Positions 23,480-31,731 are shown, counted from the first letter of the stretch. The stretch is 36,716 nucleotides of DNA from Oscillospiraceae bacterium (GCA_029012165.1 JAQXLO010000010.1:1-36716), one strand, 5' to 3'. The notes: a model not told the origin generated them from the letters alone. Numbers and translations are program-made.

Positions 23480-24344
23480 ATTTTTTCAGCAGTTTATACG
23501 GGTGGTAGGACAGCTTTGCCTTGCGCAGTCCCTCGTCGCCCGTATCCTCCTCACGGTTAATGTAGCGGTACTCCCGGAGCGTCCGTGCGGCAAACTCCCG
23601 ATTGATCATCGGATAGGCGCCGCGCACATCGGCAAACGCCTTTTCAAAATGCGTGCAGAACATTCGGCTGCTCATCTCTTCGCCGATGGTGAACGCCACC
23701 ACTTCTCCGCCCTTGCGCAGAAGCGCACCTTTGAATCCCAGCGCCGCATAGTTGTCAAATGCCCGCATCAGCGCCTGACACTCCTGCCGAAGTTCTTCCT
23801 CATTTTTGGCGATATTTTTTTGCAGCCACTGCTTGTCCATTTCGATGCAGTCTGGCAGATTGTCGGGGGTGATCTCCTCATATGTCCAATCCCCGTCCCG
23901 CTCAAAGGCGGCGATGTGGTTGCGCTTGCCGTGATACTTTTTCCCGGACAGCGCCGCCAGATCGGACTGCGCATAAATATAGTCAAAAAAATCTCTGTTT
24001 TCTCTAAAAAGAAAGCGATCGGGATAGAGCGTTTCCAAAAGCGTTTTGTCCTCTTGCGTCACACCGAAAAAGCGCAGCAGGTTGCCCCTTTGCACAGCGT
24101 CCCGGTGCAGCTCGTCCACCGCTTTGCGCAAATCGCCGTGCCCCATGGGGAAACAGTACATCCCGTCCTCCGTACCGCTCAGGGAAATAAAATAGTCCTC
24201 AAAGCGAACGATGCGTGTTTTGTACACAGGGCTCCAGACAAACACGTTGCCGAAGCAGTACTCACAGCTCTCCCTACCCGCAGACTCGATCAACGCCGTG
24301 ACCCACTGCCTGTCCTCGATCTGCGGATCCTTAAAATCCAACAT
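23457..24344 (-). CDS. DUF2156 domain protein (phosphatidylglycerol lysyltransferase C-terminal-like)
   Basis: I start at the ATG at 24344 (MLDFKDPQIEDRQWV), which follows AGGAG and gives 295 residues. The protein consists of the tandem GNAT-like fold of DUF2156, also found as the catalytic half of MprF lysyltransferases. The conserved parts include SCEYCFGNVFVWSPVY near the N-terminus, KYHGKRNHIAAFERD in the middle and YPMINREFAARTLREYRYINREED near the end. Stand-alone soluble members have no settled function and no membrane segment is visible here. It is the second gene of the long operon, five bases after tmk. Confidence 0.88.
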   Translation of the reverse strand: MLDFKDPQIEDRQWVTALIESAGRESCEYCFGNVFVWSPVYKTRIVRFEDYFISLSGTEDGMYCFPMGHGDLRKAVDELHRDAVQRGNLLRFFGVTQEDKTLLETLYPDRFLFRENRDFFDYIYAQSDLAALSGKKYHGKRNHIAAFERDGDWTYEEITPDNLPDCIEMDKQWLQKNIAKNEEELRQECQALMRAFDNYAALGFKGALLRKGGEVVAFTIGEEMSSRMFCTHFEKAFADVRGAYPMINREFAARTLREYRYINREEDTGDEGLRKAKLSYHPYKLLKKYEAICKD

Positions 24345-24349
24345 ATCCG

Positions 24350-25015
24350 TTAAATCTCCTTTGATACGATCTGCGCCGTTTGCGCAGCGATACTTTCGAT
24401 ACTGTGCGGTGCGTCGCCGTCTGCACAGTCGAGCACGTGCCACCCGAGCCTTTGCGCCGCATACAGCGCCGCCGTGCGGCAAGAGCGCAAATAGGCTATG
24501 TTGGCTTCGTGAATATCCTTTTTGGCGGCGTCGCCCTCATAGCGCTTGAGAAGAAGTTTTTGGGAAATGTCAATGGGCATATCCAGATAGACCACGCAAT
24601 CGGGTCTGGGCACGCCGAGCTTGTCGTACTCGAAATCCTCCAGCCAGCAAAGGTACTCGTCCCATTGCGCACGGGGCAGCTTTTGCAGCTGATGGTACGC
24701 ATTGGAGGTGGTGTAGCGGTCTGCCAAAATGATCTGTCCCGCTTCGTAGTCCGCCTTCCATTTGCGCAGGTAGTTGGCCGCTCTGTCCACGGCGTAAAAG
24801 GCGGAAGCCGTGTATGCATTGACGCTCTGCGGATCGGTGCCGAATGCGCCGCCGAGATACATCCGTACCAGGGCGCTGGAGTCGTCCTCGTAGTCGGGAA
24901 GCTTGATTTTGCGGGTGGTTTTTCCCATGGCGATGAGCGCCTTTTCCAGCTCCAAAAGCTGTGTGCTCTTTCCGCTCCCGTCCAGTCCTTCCAATACGAT
25001 CAGCTTGCCGGCCAT
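24350..25015 (-). CDS. tmk: thymidylate kinase
   Basis: The first two ATGs of the tracked ORF surround the GGAGG, so I start at the third (25015, MAGKLIVLEG), eight bases after it. The 221-residue product has the Walker A loop LEGLDGSGKST at about residues 7-17, a DRYTTSNAYH segment corresponding to the family's DR(Y/F)xxSxxA motif, and CVVYLDMPID for the LxLDxP strand. It makes dTDP from dTMP. The sequence is more divergent than the usual short Tmk and is close to the second, thymidylate-kinase-like group found in Clostridia. It is the first gene of the thirteen-gene operon. The 5' leader carries repeat copy B. Confidence 0.85.
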   Translation of the reverse strand: MAGKLIVLEGLDGSGKSTQLLELEKALIAMGKTTRKIKLPDYEDDSSALVRMYLGGAFGTDPQSVNAYTASAFYAVDRAANYLRKWKADYEAGQIILADRYTTSNAYHQLQKLPRAQWDEYLCWLEDFEYDKLGVPRPDCVVYLDMPIDISQKLLLKRYEGDAAKKDIHEANIAYLRSCRTAALYAAQRLGWHVLDCADGDAPHSIESIAAQTAQIVSKEI

Positions 25016-25027
25016 ATCCATTTCCTC

Positions 25028-25052
25028 CATAATTTGTGCGGTGTTGCCTTAA
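25028..25052 (-). repeat. dispersed element, half copy B, in the tmk leader
   Basis: On the minus strand TTAAGGCAACACCGCACAAATTATG equals the first half of copies A, C and D. The second half is missing. It lies between the promoter and the tmk ribosome binding site, so it is transcribed as part of the operon leader. Confidence 0.7.
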
Positions 25053-25077
25053 CAAATTCTTCCTCATGTTAAAGTTT

Positions 25078-25106
25078 ATTATACATTATCGCAGGATAAA
25101 AATCAA
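25078..25106 (-). promoter_or_regulatory. promoter of the thirteen-gene operon
   Basis: TTGATT, 17 bases, TATAAT on the minus strand, with TG before the -10 box. Its start point would give a leader of about 55 bases before the chosen tmk ATG. No other good promoter of this quality was noticed in the gene-dense stretch downstream. Confidence 0.75.
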
Positions 25107-25135
25107 TAGGCAAGACACAAAGTCCGTGCGCAAAT

Positions 25136-25191
25136 AAAAAAAGCAGACAGGCGCAGCCGCCCTTCAAAAAAAGCTGCCGTCCCCTGTCTGC
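25136..25191 (-). terminator. terminator after DUF1294 gene
   Basis: GCAGACAGG and CCTGTCTGC form the outer 9-bp stem. GCAGC and GCTGC form an inner stem. On the minus strand it is followed by seven T, ATTT. It lies just past the DUF1294 stop and before the tmk promoter, separating the two units. Confidence 0.75.
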
Positions 25192-25205
25192 GATCTGCGC
25201 AGAAA

Positions 25206-25478
25206 TTATCTGAATTGGAAAAATAAAAATCCCCCGACACACGCCGTTTGCACAAGGAAAATACACGGAATGCCGAGCATGAATTTTTTGTGCCGTGTTT
25301 TGTGCCGAATCAGGCGCATGGCTGTGTACATCGCCGCACTGCCGCCCAGCACCGCCAGAAGCAAGAGTGTCTTTTCCGGCACACGACGGCGGTGCGCTTG
25401 GGCGTTTCGTTTGTCCAAAACCGTCACGAAAACGGATAGTGCAGAAACAAACAGGATATAATACACAAAAAAGCGCAT
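25206..25478 (-). CDS. DUF1294 family small membrane protein
   Basis: I start at MRFFVYYILF (25478), seven bases after GGAGG, giving 90 residues. The protein has a membrane segment at about 3-20, the family's basic KRNAQAHRRRVPEKTLLLLAVLGGSAAMYTAM core with the second segment, HKTRHKKFMLGIP and a third segment at the C-terminus. DUF1294 proteins are small integral membrane proteins, sometimes fused to cold-shock domains. Function is unknown. It has its own promoter and terminator, so it is a single-gene unit. Confidence 0.88.
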   Translation of the reverse strand: MRFFVYYILFVSALSVFVTVLDKRNAQAHRRRVPEKTLLLLAVLGGSAAMYTAMRLIRHKTRHKKFMLGIPCIFLVQTACVGGFLFFQFR

Positions 25479-25497
25479 TTCTCTCCCTCCTGCGTAC

Positions 25498-25526
25498 AGC
25501 ATACCACACTTTTGTGTTTTCGGCAA
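25498..25526 (-). promoter_or_regulatory. promoter for DUF1294 gene
   Basis: TTGCCG, 17 bases, TATGCT with an extended TGG before the -10 box, on the minus strand. It ends 19 bases before the ATG. It lies back to back with the promoter for the nucleotide-sugar dehydrogenase. Confidence 0.65.
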
Positions 25527-25537
25527 TGGCTTTTGAA

Positions 25538-25566
25538 TTGACGAAAAAAGGCGGATATGCTATAAT
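25538..25566 (+). promoter_or_regulatory. promoter for nucleotide-sugar dehydrogenase
   Basis: TTGACG, 17 bases, TATAAT is near-consensus. The leader is about 64 bases and ends with GAGGAGG before the ATG at 25637. This rules out the upstream part of the tracked ORF (25295 on). Confidence 0.88.
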
Positions 25567-25636
25567 ATTGTGCAGTGTACGGGATGTGCCGCTTTCGGGT
25601 ACGGCGCTGTTCATTCCCGTTTTCGAGGAGGCACCT

Positions 25637-26947
25637 ATGGATTATCAAGAAGAACTGTCGCAAAAGCGGGAGAAGCTGGCCGTTGTGGGGCTTGGCTATG
25701 TGGGGCTGCCGCTGGCGGTGGCCTTCGCAAAGGGATTTGACGTGATCGGGTTCGATCTGAACGCAGACAAGATCGCACTGTACAAGGCGGGCAAAGATCC
25801 GACGGGCGAGGTTGGCGATTCCGCTGTCGCCGCTTCTTCGATACATTTCACCTGCGACGAAGCCGAACTGCGCAGGGCGAAGTTTACCATTGTCGCCGTA
25901 CCCACCCCCATCAATCAGGACAAGACCCCTGATCTCACCCCCGTTGTCGGCGCCAGCGAAACCGTCGGGCGCAACCTTTCGGCGGGCACCGTGGTCGTCT
26001 ACGAATCCACCGTCTATCCCGGCGTGACGGAGGACGTGTGTATTCCCATTCTTGAGAAAGAATCGGGTCTTGTTTGCGGCAGGGATTTCTTTGTCGGCTA
26101 TTCCCCCGAGCGCATCAATCCCGGCGACCGGGTGCATACATTGCCGAAGATTCGCAAGATCGTTTCCGGCATAAACAGGGAGATCTGCGACCAAATCGCC
26201 CGGGTGTACGATGCCGTGATCGAGGCGGGCACCTACTGCGTTTCCTCCATCAAAACGGCGGAGGCGATCAAGGTGGCGGAGAACAGCCAGCGGGACATCA
26301 ATATCGCCTTTATGAACGAGCTGGCGATGGTCTTTGACCGCATGGGTATCGACACCGGCGAAGTCGTGGATGGCATGAACACGAAATGGAACGCCCTCGG
26401 CTTCCGTCCCGGTCTTGTGGGCGGGCACTGCATCGGCGTTGACCCGTACTACTTCACCTATGAAGCGGAAAAGCTCGGCTACCACAGCCGCCTCATTTTA
26501 GCCGGGCGGCAGATCAACGACGGCATGGGACAGTTCGTCGCCGACGCCGCCATTCGGGAAATGACTCTCTGCGGCAAGACCGTCCGCAGTGCCCGTGTTG
26601 CCGTGCTGGGACTGACGTTTAAGGAAAACTGTCCCGATATCCGCAACTCCAAGGTGGTCGATATTCTCAAGCGGCTGGCAGAGTACGGCGTACAGCCCTT
26701 TGTCACAGACCCCTACGCCGACAGCGCAGAGGTACTGCACGAATACGGCATCGAGCTTTGCGCCGAGGAAGAGCTGCACGATATGGACTGTGTGATTGCC
26801 GCCGTTGCCCACGACCAATACAGGCAGGCGGGACTGCCCGCCGTATGCGCCCTGTTCGGCGAGGGGGAAAAGGTTCTGATTGACGTCAAGGGAATCTTTC
26901 GTCCCGAGGAAACGGCGGCTCTCGGGATCCGCCACTGGAGACTGTGA
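25637..26947 (+). CDS. nucleotide-sugar dehydrogenase (UDP-HexNAc 6-dehydrogenase, TviB/WbpO type)
   Basis: The 436-residue product belongs to the UDP-glucose/GDP-mannose dehydrogenase family. VVGLGYVGLPLA (about 15-26) binds NAD, VPTPINQDKTPDL and YESTVYPGVTED line the cofactor site, AENSQRDINIAFMNELA is the central helix, and GGHCIGVDPYYF carries the catalytic Cys. VLGLTFKENCPDIRNSKV begins the C-terminal domain. The YESTVYPGVTED form and the GxxHxLPKIRKIVSG-type segment match the TviB/WbpO branch, which oxidises UDP-GlcNAc or UDP-GalNAc to uronic acids for capsule or cell-wall glycans. It stands alone, without glycosyltransferases, under its own promoter. A GDP-mannose dehydrogenase activity is less likely. 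Confidence 0.9.
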   Translation: MDYQEELSQKREKLAVVGLGYVGLPLAVAFAKGFDVIGFDLNADKIALYKAGKDPTGEVGDSAVAASSIHFTCDEAELRRAKFTIVAVPTPINQDKTPDLTPVVGASETVGRNLSAGTVVVYESTVYPGVTEDVCIPILEKESGLVCGRDFFVGYSPERINPGDRVHTLPKIRKIVSGINREICDQIARVYDAVIEAGTYCVSSIKTAEAIKVAENSQRDINIAFMNELAMVFDRMGIDTGEVVDGMNTKWNALGFRPGLVGGHCIGVDPYYFTYEAEKLGYHSRLILAGRQINDGMGQFVADAAIREMTLCGKTVRSARVAVLGLTFKENCPDIRNSKVVDILKRLAEYGVQPFVTDPYADSAEVLHEYGIELCAEEELHDMDCVIAAVAHDQYRQAGLPAVCALFGEGEKVLIDVKGIFRPEETAALGIRHWRL

Positions 26948-27005
26948 TGCCATGCGTTGTGTCTTCGTTCTTTTTGGAAAAGAGCGGAGGCATTTTCGTT
27001 TTATT
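26948..27005 (+). terminator. possible terminator after dehydrogenase gene
   Basis: ATGCC..GGCAT and an inner TCTTTT-TGG-AAAAGA could fold into a branched hairpin followed by TTTTCGTTTTATTT. It lies directly past the stop. The stems are short and AT-rich. Confidence 0.4.
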
Positions 27006-27028
27006 TGCAAAAAATTTTCCATAACCTC

Positions 27029-27057
27029 TTTATTTTTTTAGCAAAAAACGCTATAAT
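27029..27057 (+). promoter_or_regulatory. promoter for serine hydrolase gene
   Basis: TTTATT, 17 bases, TATAAT. The -10 is perfect but the -35 is weak. The transcript would include AAAAAGGGG before the ATG at 27092. Confidence 0.55.
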
Positions 27058-27091
27058 GTAGTATAGCAATTCTCAAAAAGGGGTAATTCAT

Positions 27092-28723
27092 ATGCAAACT
27101 GTTCAACCGTCCGCATTGCCGCGCGCCGCATATCCGGAGGAGGTCGGCGTTTCCTCATTGGACATCGCCGCCTACATAAAGGATCTCCAAGATTCCGGCA
27201 TTGAGGCACACAGCATCATGATCCTGCGTGAGGGCAAGGTCGCCTTTGAGACATGGCGTGCGCCGTACACGCCCGATATGCCCCACGCCATGTATTCCGT
27301 CAGCAAATCCATCACCTCCATTGCCGCAGGTTTTGCCGTGGAGGAAGGCTTTTTTGCCCCGCAGACCAAGGTGCTGGATATTTTTCCCGAGTACCGCACG
27401 GAGGGCTACGACAAAAAGCTGGAAAAGATCACCGTTCGCCATCTGCTGAACATGACCGCCGGCAAGGACGTCAGCCTGCTTGCCGACAAGTCCAAGGGAA
27501 GCTGGCAGAAACAGTTTTTGGATTCCAAATGGTACGCCGATCCCGACGACGGAGAATGGCGCTACATCAGCGAATGCTCCTACATGGTCTGCGCCTGCAT
27601 CAAGCGCACCACCGGAATGTCCGTACTCTCGTTCCTGACGCCACGTCTCTTTGAGCCGCTGGGCTTTGGACGTGTGCCGTTCTGGGAGGTGGACAGCGAG
27701 GGCATTGAGGCAGGCGGATGGGGCATATACATGACCACCGAGGAGCTGGCGAAAATCGCACTTTGTATGCTCAACAACGGTGTTTTCGAGGGCAAGCAGG
27801 TCATCCCGGCTCGCTGGGTCGCCGAGGCGACACGCAAGCAGGCCAATCCCGAACGCTACTCCGAGATCGACAACCGTGCCGGCTACGGCTACTTTTTCTG
27901 GCACAACGGCATCGTGCCCAACTCCTTCCGTATGGACGGAATGTTCTCCCAGTTCGCCGTCTGTTTCAAGGACTACAATGCTGTTCTGGTCGTTACCTCC
28001 TGCGAAATCGAAGAACAAAAATCCCGAGACTGCATCTGGCGGCATTTCCCCGCCGCATTTCTTCCCGCACCGCAGAGCGACAAAAACTACCAAAAAAACC
28101 GGGAACAGCTTGTACTGGAGCCGCTCCCGGAGCTGCACGCCATGCCCCACAGCACGCTCGAACAGACCATCGCCGGACGGGAGATCTCCTTCAAAAAGCC
28201 TGCCCTGCTCAACAGCGTCAACTTTCCCGTCAGTATGCTTCCGCTGGCGTCCGTGTATATGTCCGCCGACCGTGCCGGCAACATCGACAAGGTCTCCTTC
28301 CGCTTTGAGGAGGACGTGTGCTACATGACATGGAGCGAGGGGGAAGCCACCAACACCATCGCCTGCGGCATGGACGGAAGTCCCCGGCACTCGCACATCC
28401 ACCTGGCCGGCATCGACTACACCGCCCGATGCAGTGCCGCATGGGAAAGTGAAAATTCCCTGGCGATTTGGTTCCGCCCCATGGAAAGCGTTTGCCAGCG
28501 CCGCTGGACGTTTGTGTTCGCTGAAAACGGCACTGTCCAAGCGATTCCCCGCAGTATGCCCAGCATCAAAACCATGGTCAAGTATTTGTGCGATTCCATG
28601 GACGATTTCATCGACAGCAAGGCCGTCTCCAACGCCGCCAAAACCGCTGCCATGAAGATGTACGGCATCGTGGAACCCATCCACAAGGGCAAGTTTACCG
28701 ACACCGATTCCCCGGAAGAATAA
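27092..28723 (+). CDS. serine hydrolase, class C beta-lactamase-related
   Basis: The 543-residue protein has an N-terminal beta-lactamase-fold domain (about 15-330). SVSK (about residue 69) is the active-site SxxK, RHLLNMTAG the following conserved loop, and SECSYM the likely Tyr position of YxN. A GYFFWHN-type strand ends the domain. The C-terminal 200 residues form a second, mostly beta domain with no clear family. No signal peptide is visible, which is unusual for penicillin-binding relatives and fits the cytoplasmic esterase/peptidase members. It is followed 10 bases later by the YhhN gene, with AAGGAGG, as a two-gene operon. The substrate is unknown. Confidence 0.85.
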   Translation: MQTVQPSALPRAAYPEEVGVSSLDIAAYIKDLQDSGIEAHSIMILREGKVAFETWRAPYTPDMPHAMYSVSKSITSIAAGFAVEEGFFAPQTKVLDIFPEYRTEGYDKKLEKITVRHLLNMTAGKDVSLLADKSKGSWQKQFLDSKWYADPDDGEWRYISECSYMVCACIKRTTGMSVLSFLTPRLFEPLGFGRVPFWEVDSEGIEAGGWGIYMTTEELAKIALCMLNNGVFEGKQVIPARWVAEATRKQANPERYSEIDNRAGYGYFFWHNGIVPNSFRMDGMFSQFAVCFKDYNAVLVVTSCEIEEQKSRDCIWRHFPAAFLPAPQSDKNYQKNREQLVLEPLPELHAMPHSTLEQTIAGREISFKKPALLNSVNFPVSMLPLASVYMSADRAGNIDKVSFRFEEDVCYMTWSEGEATNTIACGMDGSPRHSHIHLAGIDYTARCSAAWESENSLAIWFRPMESVCQRRWTFVFAENGTVQAIPRSMPSIKTMVKYLCDSMDDFIDSKAVSNAAKTAAMKMYGIVEPIHKGKFTDTDSPEE

Positions 28724-28733
28724 GGAGGTCACC

Positions 28734-29453
28734 ATGTTTACAGCCCAATTTATCGCCGCACTTGTCCTCGCAGGCATTACGGCGGCGTCCATGCCCTACT
28801 ACTGCAAGCTCACTTTCCCCGGCAAGAGCAGAACGACGCTCCTTTTCAAAATGGGGCTGTCCTTCCTTTTTGTCCTCACCGCCGTTTTGGCGCTTTCCGC
28901 CGCCCCGAAAAAGTTTTCCTACTGTATCGTCATGCTCGTCGGTTTTCTGTGCGCCTTTGTGGGCGACTTCTTTTTGGGCAGGAGTGAAAAGCTGAAGTAT
29001 TTTGTCATCGGTTCCTGCTTTTTCACCGCCGCCCATGCGCTCTATATCACCGCTTTTTCCTTAGCCGCCAAGGCGCTCACGCCGGATGTCCCGTGGTTCA
29101 ACGGCATGGAGATCGGCATTTATCTTTCCCTCGTCAGCATCATGGCGCTAATCTTTATTTGGAAAAAACCGCCGTTCCACAAGCTGATTCTTGGGATGTT
29201 CGCCTACCTGTGCGTGATCGCGCTCATGGTCACCAAGGCGCTCGGGCTGGGCATTCGCCTGTTCGGCACCTCTCCCGTCACCATTCTGCTGCCTCTCGGC
29301 GCACTGTCTTTTATCTGCTCGGACTACACGCTGGGCATGATGCGCTTCAAAATGCATGAGCGCACCAAACCCTTTAAGGCGTTCAGCACTGTAACCTACT
29401 TCGCCGCACAAATGCTGCTGGCCTTGTCGATGTTTACCCTGATCCGACTTTAA
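28734..29453 (+). CDS. YhhN/TMEM86 family protein (lysoplasmalogenase-like)
   Basis: The 239-residue protein has about eight membrane segments. GDFFLG, CFFTAAHALYITAF and GALSFICSDYTLG match the conserved motifs of YhhN/TMEM86, where Asp and His residues lie inside the membrane. Animal TMEM86B hydrolyses the vinyl-ether bond of lysoplasmalogens. Many Clostridia make plasmalogens, so an analogous role is reasonable but unproven. It starts 10 bases after the serine hydrolase gene. Its TAA stop lies in the first half of repeat copy C. Confidence 0.85.
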   Translation: MFTAQFIAALVLAGITAASMPYYCKLTFPGKSRTTLLFKMGLSFLFVLTAVLALSAAPKKFSYCIVMLVGFLCAFVGDFFLGRSEKLKYFVIGSCFFTAAHALYITAFSLAAKALTPDVPWFNGMEIGIYLSLVSIMALIFIWKKPPFHKLILGMFAYLCVIALMVTKALGLGIRLFGTSPVTILLPLGALSFICSDYTLGMMRFKMHERTKPFKAFSTVTYFAAQMLLALSMFTLIRL

Positions 29454-29536
29454 GGCTGCACCGCACAAAGTGCGGCGTATGCCTTGTTTGAATCTTACTT
29501 CGCAATCCGCACACCCCGATTGTGCGGTGTTGCCTG
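29450..29536. repeat. dispersed element, copy C (two units in inverted order)
   Basis: C1 (29450-29485) is a compact palindrome: AAGGC, CACCGCAC-AAA-GTGCGGCG, GCCTT. C2 (29491-29536) is inverted relative to copy D, and over about 45 bases it matches D at all but a few positions: GGCAACACCGCACAAT.GGGGTGTGCGGATTGCGAAGTAAGATT. C1 gives the stop of the YhhN gene. C2 ends 21 bases before the GH13 start. The tracked ORF start at 29522 lies inside C2 and is not a real start. Confidence 0.85.
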
Positions 29537-29557
29537 AATGTGAAAGAAGGTTTGTTT

Positions 29558-31222
29558 GTGGAAATCAAAAAACACTGGTACAAAGAAATGGTCGTCTACC
29601 AAATCTGGCCCCGCAGCTTCTGCGACGGCAACGGGGACGGTATCGGCGACCTGACGGGTGTTCTCTCGAAGCTCGACTATTTGCAGGATCTGGGTGTCAA
29701 CGCCATCTGGTTCTCGCCCCTGTACTGCTCTCCCAACGCCGACTACGGCTATGACATCGCCGACTACCGCAACATCTCTCCCGAGTACGGCACCCTGGAG
29801 CAGTTCCGGCAGGTTGTGCAGGAAGCCCACAAACGGGGCATGCGCATCATCATGGATTTGGTCGTCAACCACACCTCCGACGAACACGAATGGTTCAAAA
29901 AAGGGGCGGCGGACAAAAACAGTCCCTACCACGACTACTACTTCTGGCGCAAGGGCAAGGGCAAGAATCCGCCCAACAACTGGAAGTCCGTTTTCGAGGG
30001 CGGCGCATGGGAATACAACAAGGACTTGGACGAATACTACCTGCACGTTTTCGCCAAGAAGCAGCCTGACCTGAACATGGATAATCCCGCCGTGCGTGAG
30101 GAAGTCAAGCAGATCATGCGCTACTGGCTGGACATGGGGGTGGACGGATTCCGTGAGGACGTCATCACCTACATCTCCAAAGCCGAGGGTCTGCCCAACG
30201 GCATTCCTCTGCCCGTCGGCACAGGAATCGAGCATTACACCGTCGGTCCGCATCTGTATGAATATCTCTCCGAGTTCCGCCATGACGTGCTCGACCACTA
30301 CGACTGCTTCACCGTGGGCGAAGCGCCCATGATGACCCCAAAGCTTGCCCGCACCTTTATCGCCGAAAACGACAAACAGGTACTCAACCTCATGTTCCAC
30401 TTCCAGCACCAGGAAGCGGACTGCTTCCTGACCGACTGGCTGCACACGCCGCTGAGCCTCAAAAAGATGAAGAAGGCATTCTCCACCTGGCAAAAGGAAA
30501 TGTACGGCGATGCGTGGAATGCGCTGTACATCGAGAACCACGACCATCCCCGTGCCGTTGACCGCTTCGGCAGTGTCCGATACCAAAAGCAGAGCGCAAA
30601 AATGCTCGCCGCCATGTACATCTGCCAGTGCGGTACGCCGTTCATCTATCAGGGACAGGAAATCGGCATGACCAATACCACGTTCCGTTCGCTGGACGAG
30701 TTCAAGGATGTGGTCACCTTCAACAACGCCAAGGTCTTTGCCAAGTTCGGCATCAAGGGCGAACGTTTTCTGAAGATCGCCAACAAGTGCTCCCGGGAAC
30801 AGTCCCGCACCCCTGTACAGTGGGACGGCACCGAAAACGCCGGTTTCACCACGGGTACGCCGTGGATGCCGGTCAATCCCAATTATACCGAAATCAACGT
30901 TGCCGACCAGCAAAAAGACCCCGATTCCGTGCTGAATTTCTACAAAAAGCTTTTGAAATTCCGCAAGGAAAACGAGATCGTCATTTACGGCTCCTACGAG
31001 GAGCACTGCAAGGACAGCAGCACCCTGTACGTCTACTCCCGGGAATACGAGGGCAAGCGGATGCTGGTGGTCTGCTCCTTCACGGAAAAGCCCGTCCGCT
31101 TCACTGCCCCCGATGGCTTCGACCTGTCCAATGCCGAGTTGGTTCTGCAAAACTACGACGTCCTGTACAACAGCAACTCCTTTCTCACCAAGCCCTACGA
31201 GGTACGGGTATATATGCTGTAA
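29558..31222 (+). CDS. GH13 alpha-glucosidase (oligo-1,6-glucosidase type)
   Basis: The start is GTG at 29558, seven bases after GAAGG. The product has 554 residues. WYKEMVVYQIWPRSFCDGNGDGIGDLTG is the typical GH13_31 opening. DLVVNHTSDEHEWF is region I, GVDGFREDVI holds the nucleophile Asp201, FTVGEAPMM the acid/base Glu, and ENHDHPRAVDRFG the third carboxylate. The Val after the nucleophile fits alpha-1,6 specificity, as in oligo-1,6-glucosidases. The Glu of GFRED stands where Met or Leu is usual. The small beta-sandwich domain is at the C-terminus. The protein is cytoplasmic and would cut isomaltose-type sugars. Trehalose-6-phosphate hydrolase is the chief alternative. Confidence 0.92.
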   Translation: MEIKKHWYKEMVVYQIWPRSFCDGNGDGIGDLTGVLSKLDYLQDLGVNAIWFSPLYCSPNADYGYDIADYRNISPEYGTLEQFRQVVQEAHKRGMRIIMDLVVNHTSDEHEWFKKGAADKNSPYHDYYFWRKGKGKNPPNNWKSVFEGGAWEYNKDLDEYYLHVFAKKQPDLNMDNPAVREEVKQIMRYWLDMGVDGFREDVITYISKAEGLPNGIPLPVGTGIEHYTVGPHLYEYLSEFRHDVLDHYDCFTVGEAPMMTPKLARTFIAENDKQVLNLMFHFQHQEADCFLTDWLHTPLSLKKMKKAFSTWQKEMYGDAWNALYIENHDHPRAVDRFGSVRYQKQSAKMLAAMYICQCGTPFIYQGQEIGMTNTTFRSLDEFKDVVTFNNAKVFAKFGIKGERFLKIANKCSREQSRTPVQWDGTENAGFTTGTPWMPVNPNYTEINVADQQKDPDSVLNFYKKLLKFRKENEIVIYGSYEEHCKDSSTLYVYSREYEGKRMLVVCSFTEKPVRFTAPDGFDLSNAELVLQNYDVLYNSNSFLTKPYEVRVYML

Positions 31223-31242
31223 AATGCGACAGCCCCTTGTTC

Positions 31243-31530
31243 TTATATTTTGTTGTGTTCCTTGAGAATTTTACGAATCCACTTCTCGCTGTATGCGTAG
31301 CGTGTGGCAAGCTGTTTGATGTTGTGTCCGTTGTACTCGTCCGCAATTTTTTCGGCGAGGAATGTGCGGTCAAACAGCTCCACCGGCAGAGATAGTGTCT
31401 GTCCGCGGTACGTCTCGTGCAGGAGCAAGACCGCTTCCACGCCCAAAAGATACGACAGATCACGGTAGGCGCCGTTGAGTTTTTCGCACTCGATTTCATC
31501 GGGTCTGAGCCGAATCCGCAATCCCTGCAT
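31243..31530 (-). CDS. Mor transcription activator family regulator
   Basis: I start at MQGLRIRLRPDE (31530), seven bases after GGAGG, giving 95 residues. The region about 15-45 is the helical dimerisation part, and the end (FLAEKIADEYNGHNIKQLATRYAYSEKWIRKILKEH) is a helix-turn-helix of the Mor/C activator type first known from phage Mu. Chromosomal relatives are widespread in Clostridia. The ATG overlaps the TGA of a 56-codon ORF upstream, so both are translated together. It converges with the GH13 gene with 20 bases between the stops. Which genes it controls is unknown. The dyad at 31746-31766 suggests autoregulation. Confidence 0.82.
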   Translation of the reverse strand: MQGLRIRLRPDEIECEKLNGAYRDLSYLLGVEAVLLLHETYRGQTLSLPVELFDRTFLAEKIADEYNGHNIKQLATRYAYSEKWIRKILKEHNKI

Positions 31531-31700
31531 CAGTCTCCCTCCCTGCCCTGCCGAGCGTCCATTCTGTCGAGTATCCGACGCAAGGAACGCCGAAACCGCA
31601 CGCCGCAATCGTCCAGCTTTTGCCCAAGGGTTGCGCCGTCTGCTCTGTGGAGCTTCCACAAGACGAACAGCGGAAAAAGCGCCAGTAAAAATGTTCCCAT
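31530..31700 (-). CDS. 56-residue membrane protein coupled to Mor-like regulator
   Basis: This ORF is below the track's cutoff. ATG at 31700 follows GAGGTGATTGT. The peptide starts MGTFLLALFPLFVLWKLHRA, one membrane segment, then a basic tail (RFRRSLRRILDRMDARQGREGD). Its TGA overlaps the regulator's ATG (TGATG). The longer alternative frame in the track (to 31704) lacks a matching start signal. It could be a sensor or membrane tether for the regulator. No family is recognised. Confidence 0.65.
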   Translation of the reverse strand: MGTFLLALFPLFVLWKLHRADGATLGQKLDDCGVRFRRSLRRILDRMDARQGREGD

Positions 31701-31731
31701 ACAATCACCTCATCTGTATTTGTATGGCTTC

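Noticed and set aside
25069-25614. 181-residue minus-strand ORF over DUF1294
   Set aside because: It is in a different frame from the recognisable DUF1294 protein and crosses its terminator and promoter.
29522-29557. GTG at 29522 as GH13 start
   Set aside because: It lies inside repeat copy C2 with no ribosome binding site, whereas GTG at 29558 has GAAGG at the right distance and matches the family's N-terminus.
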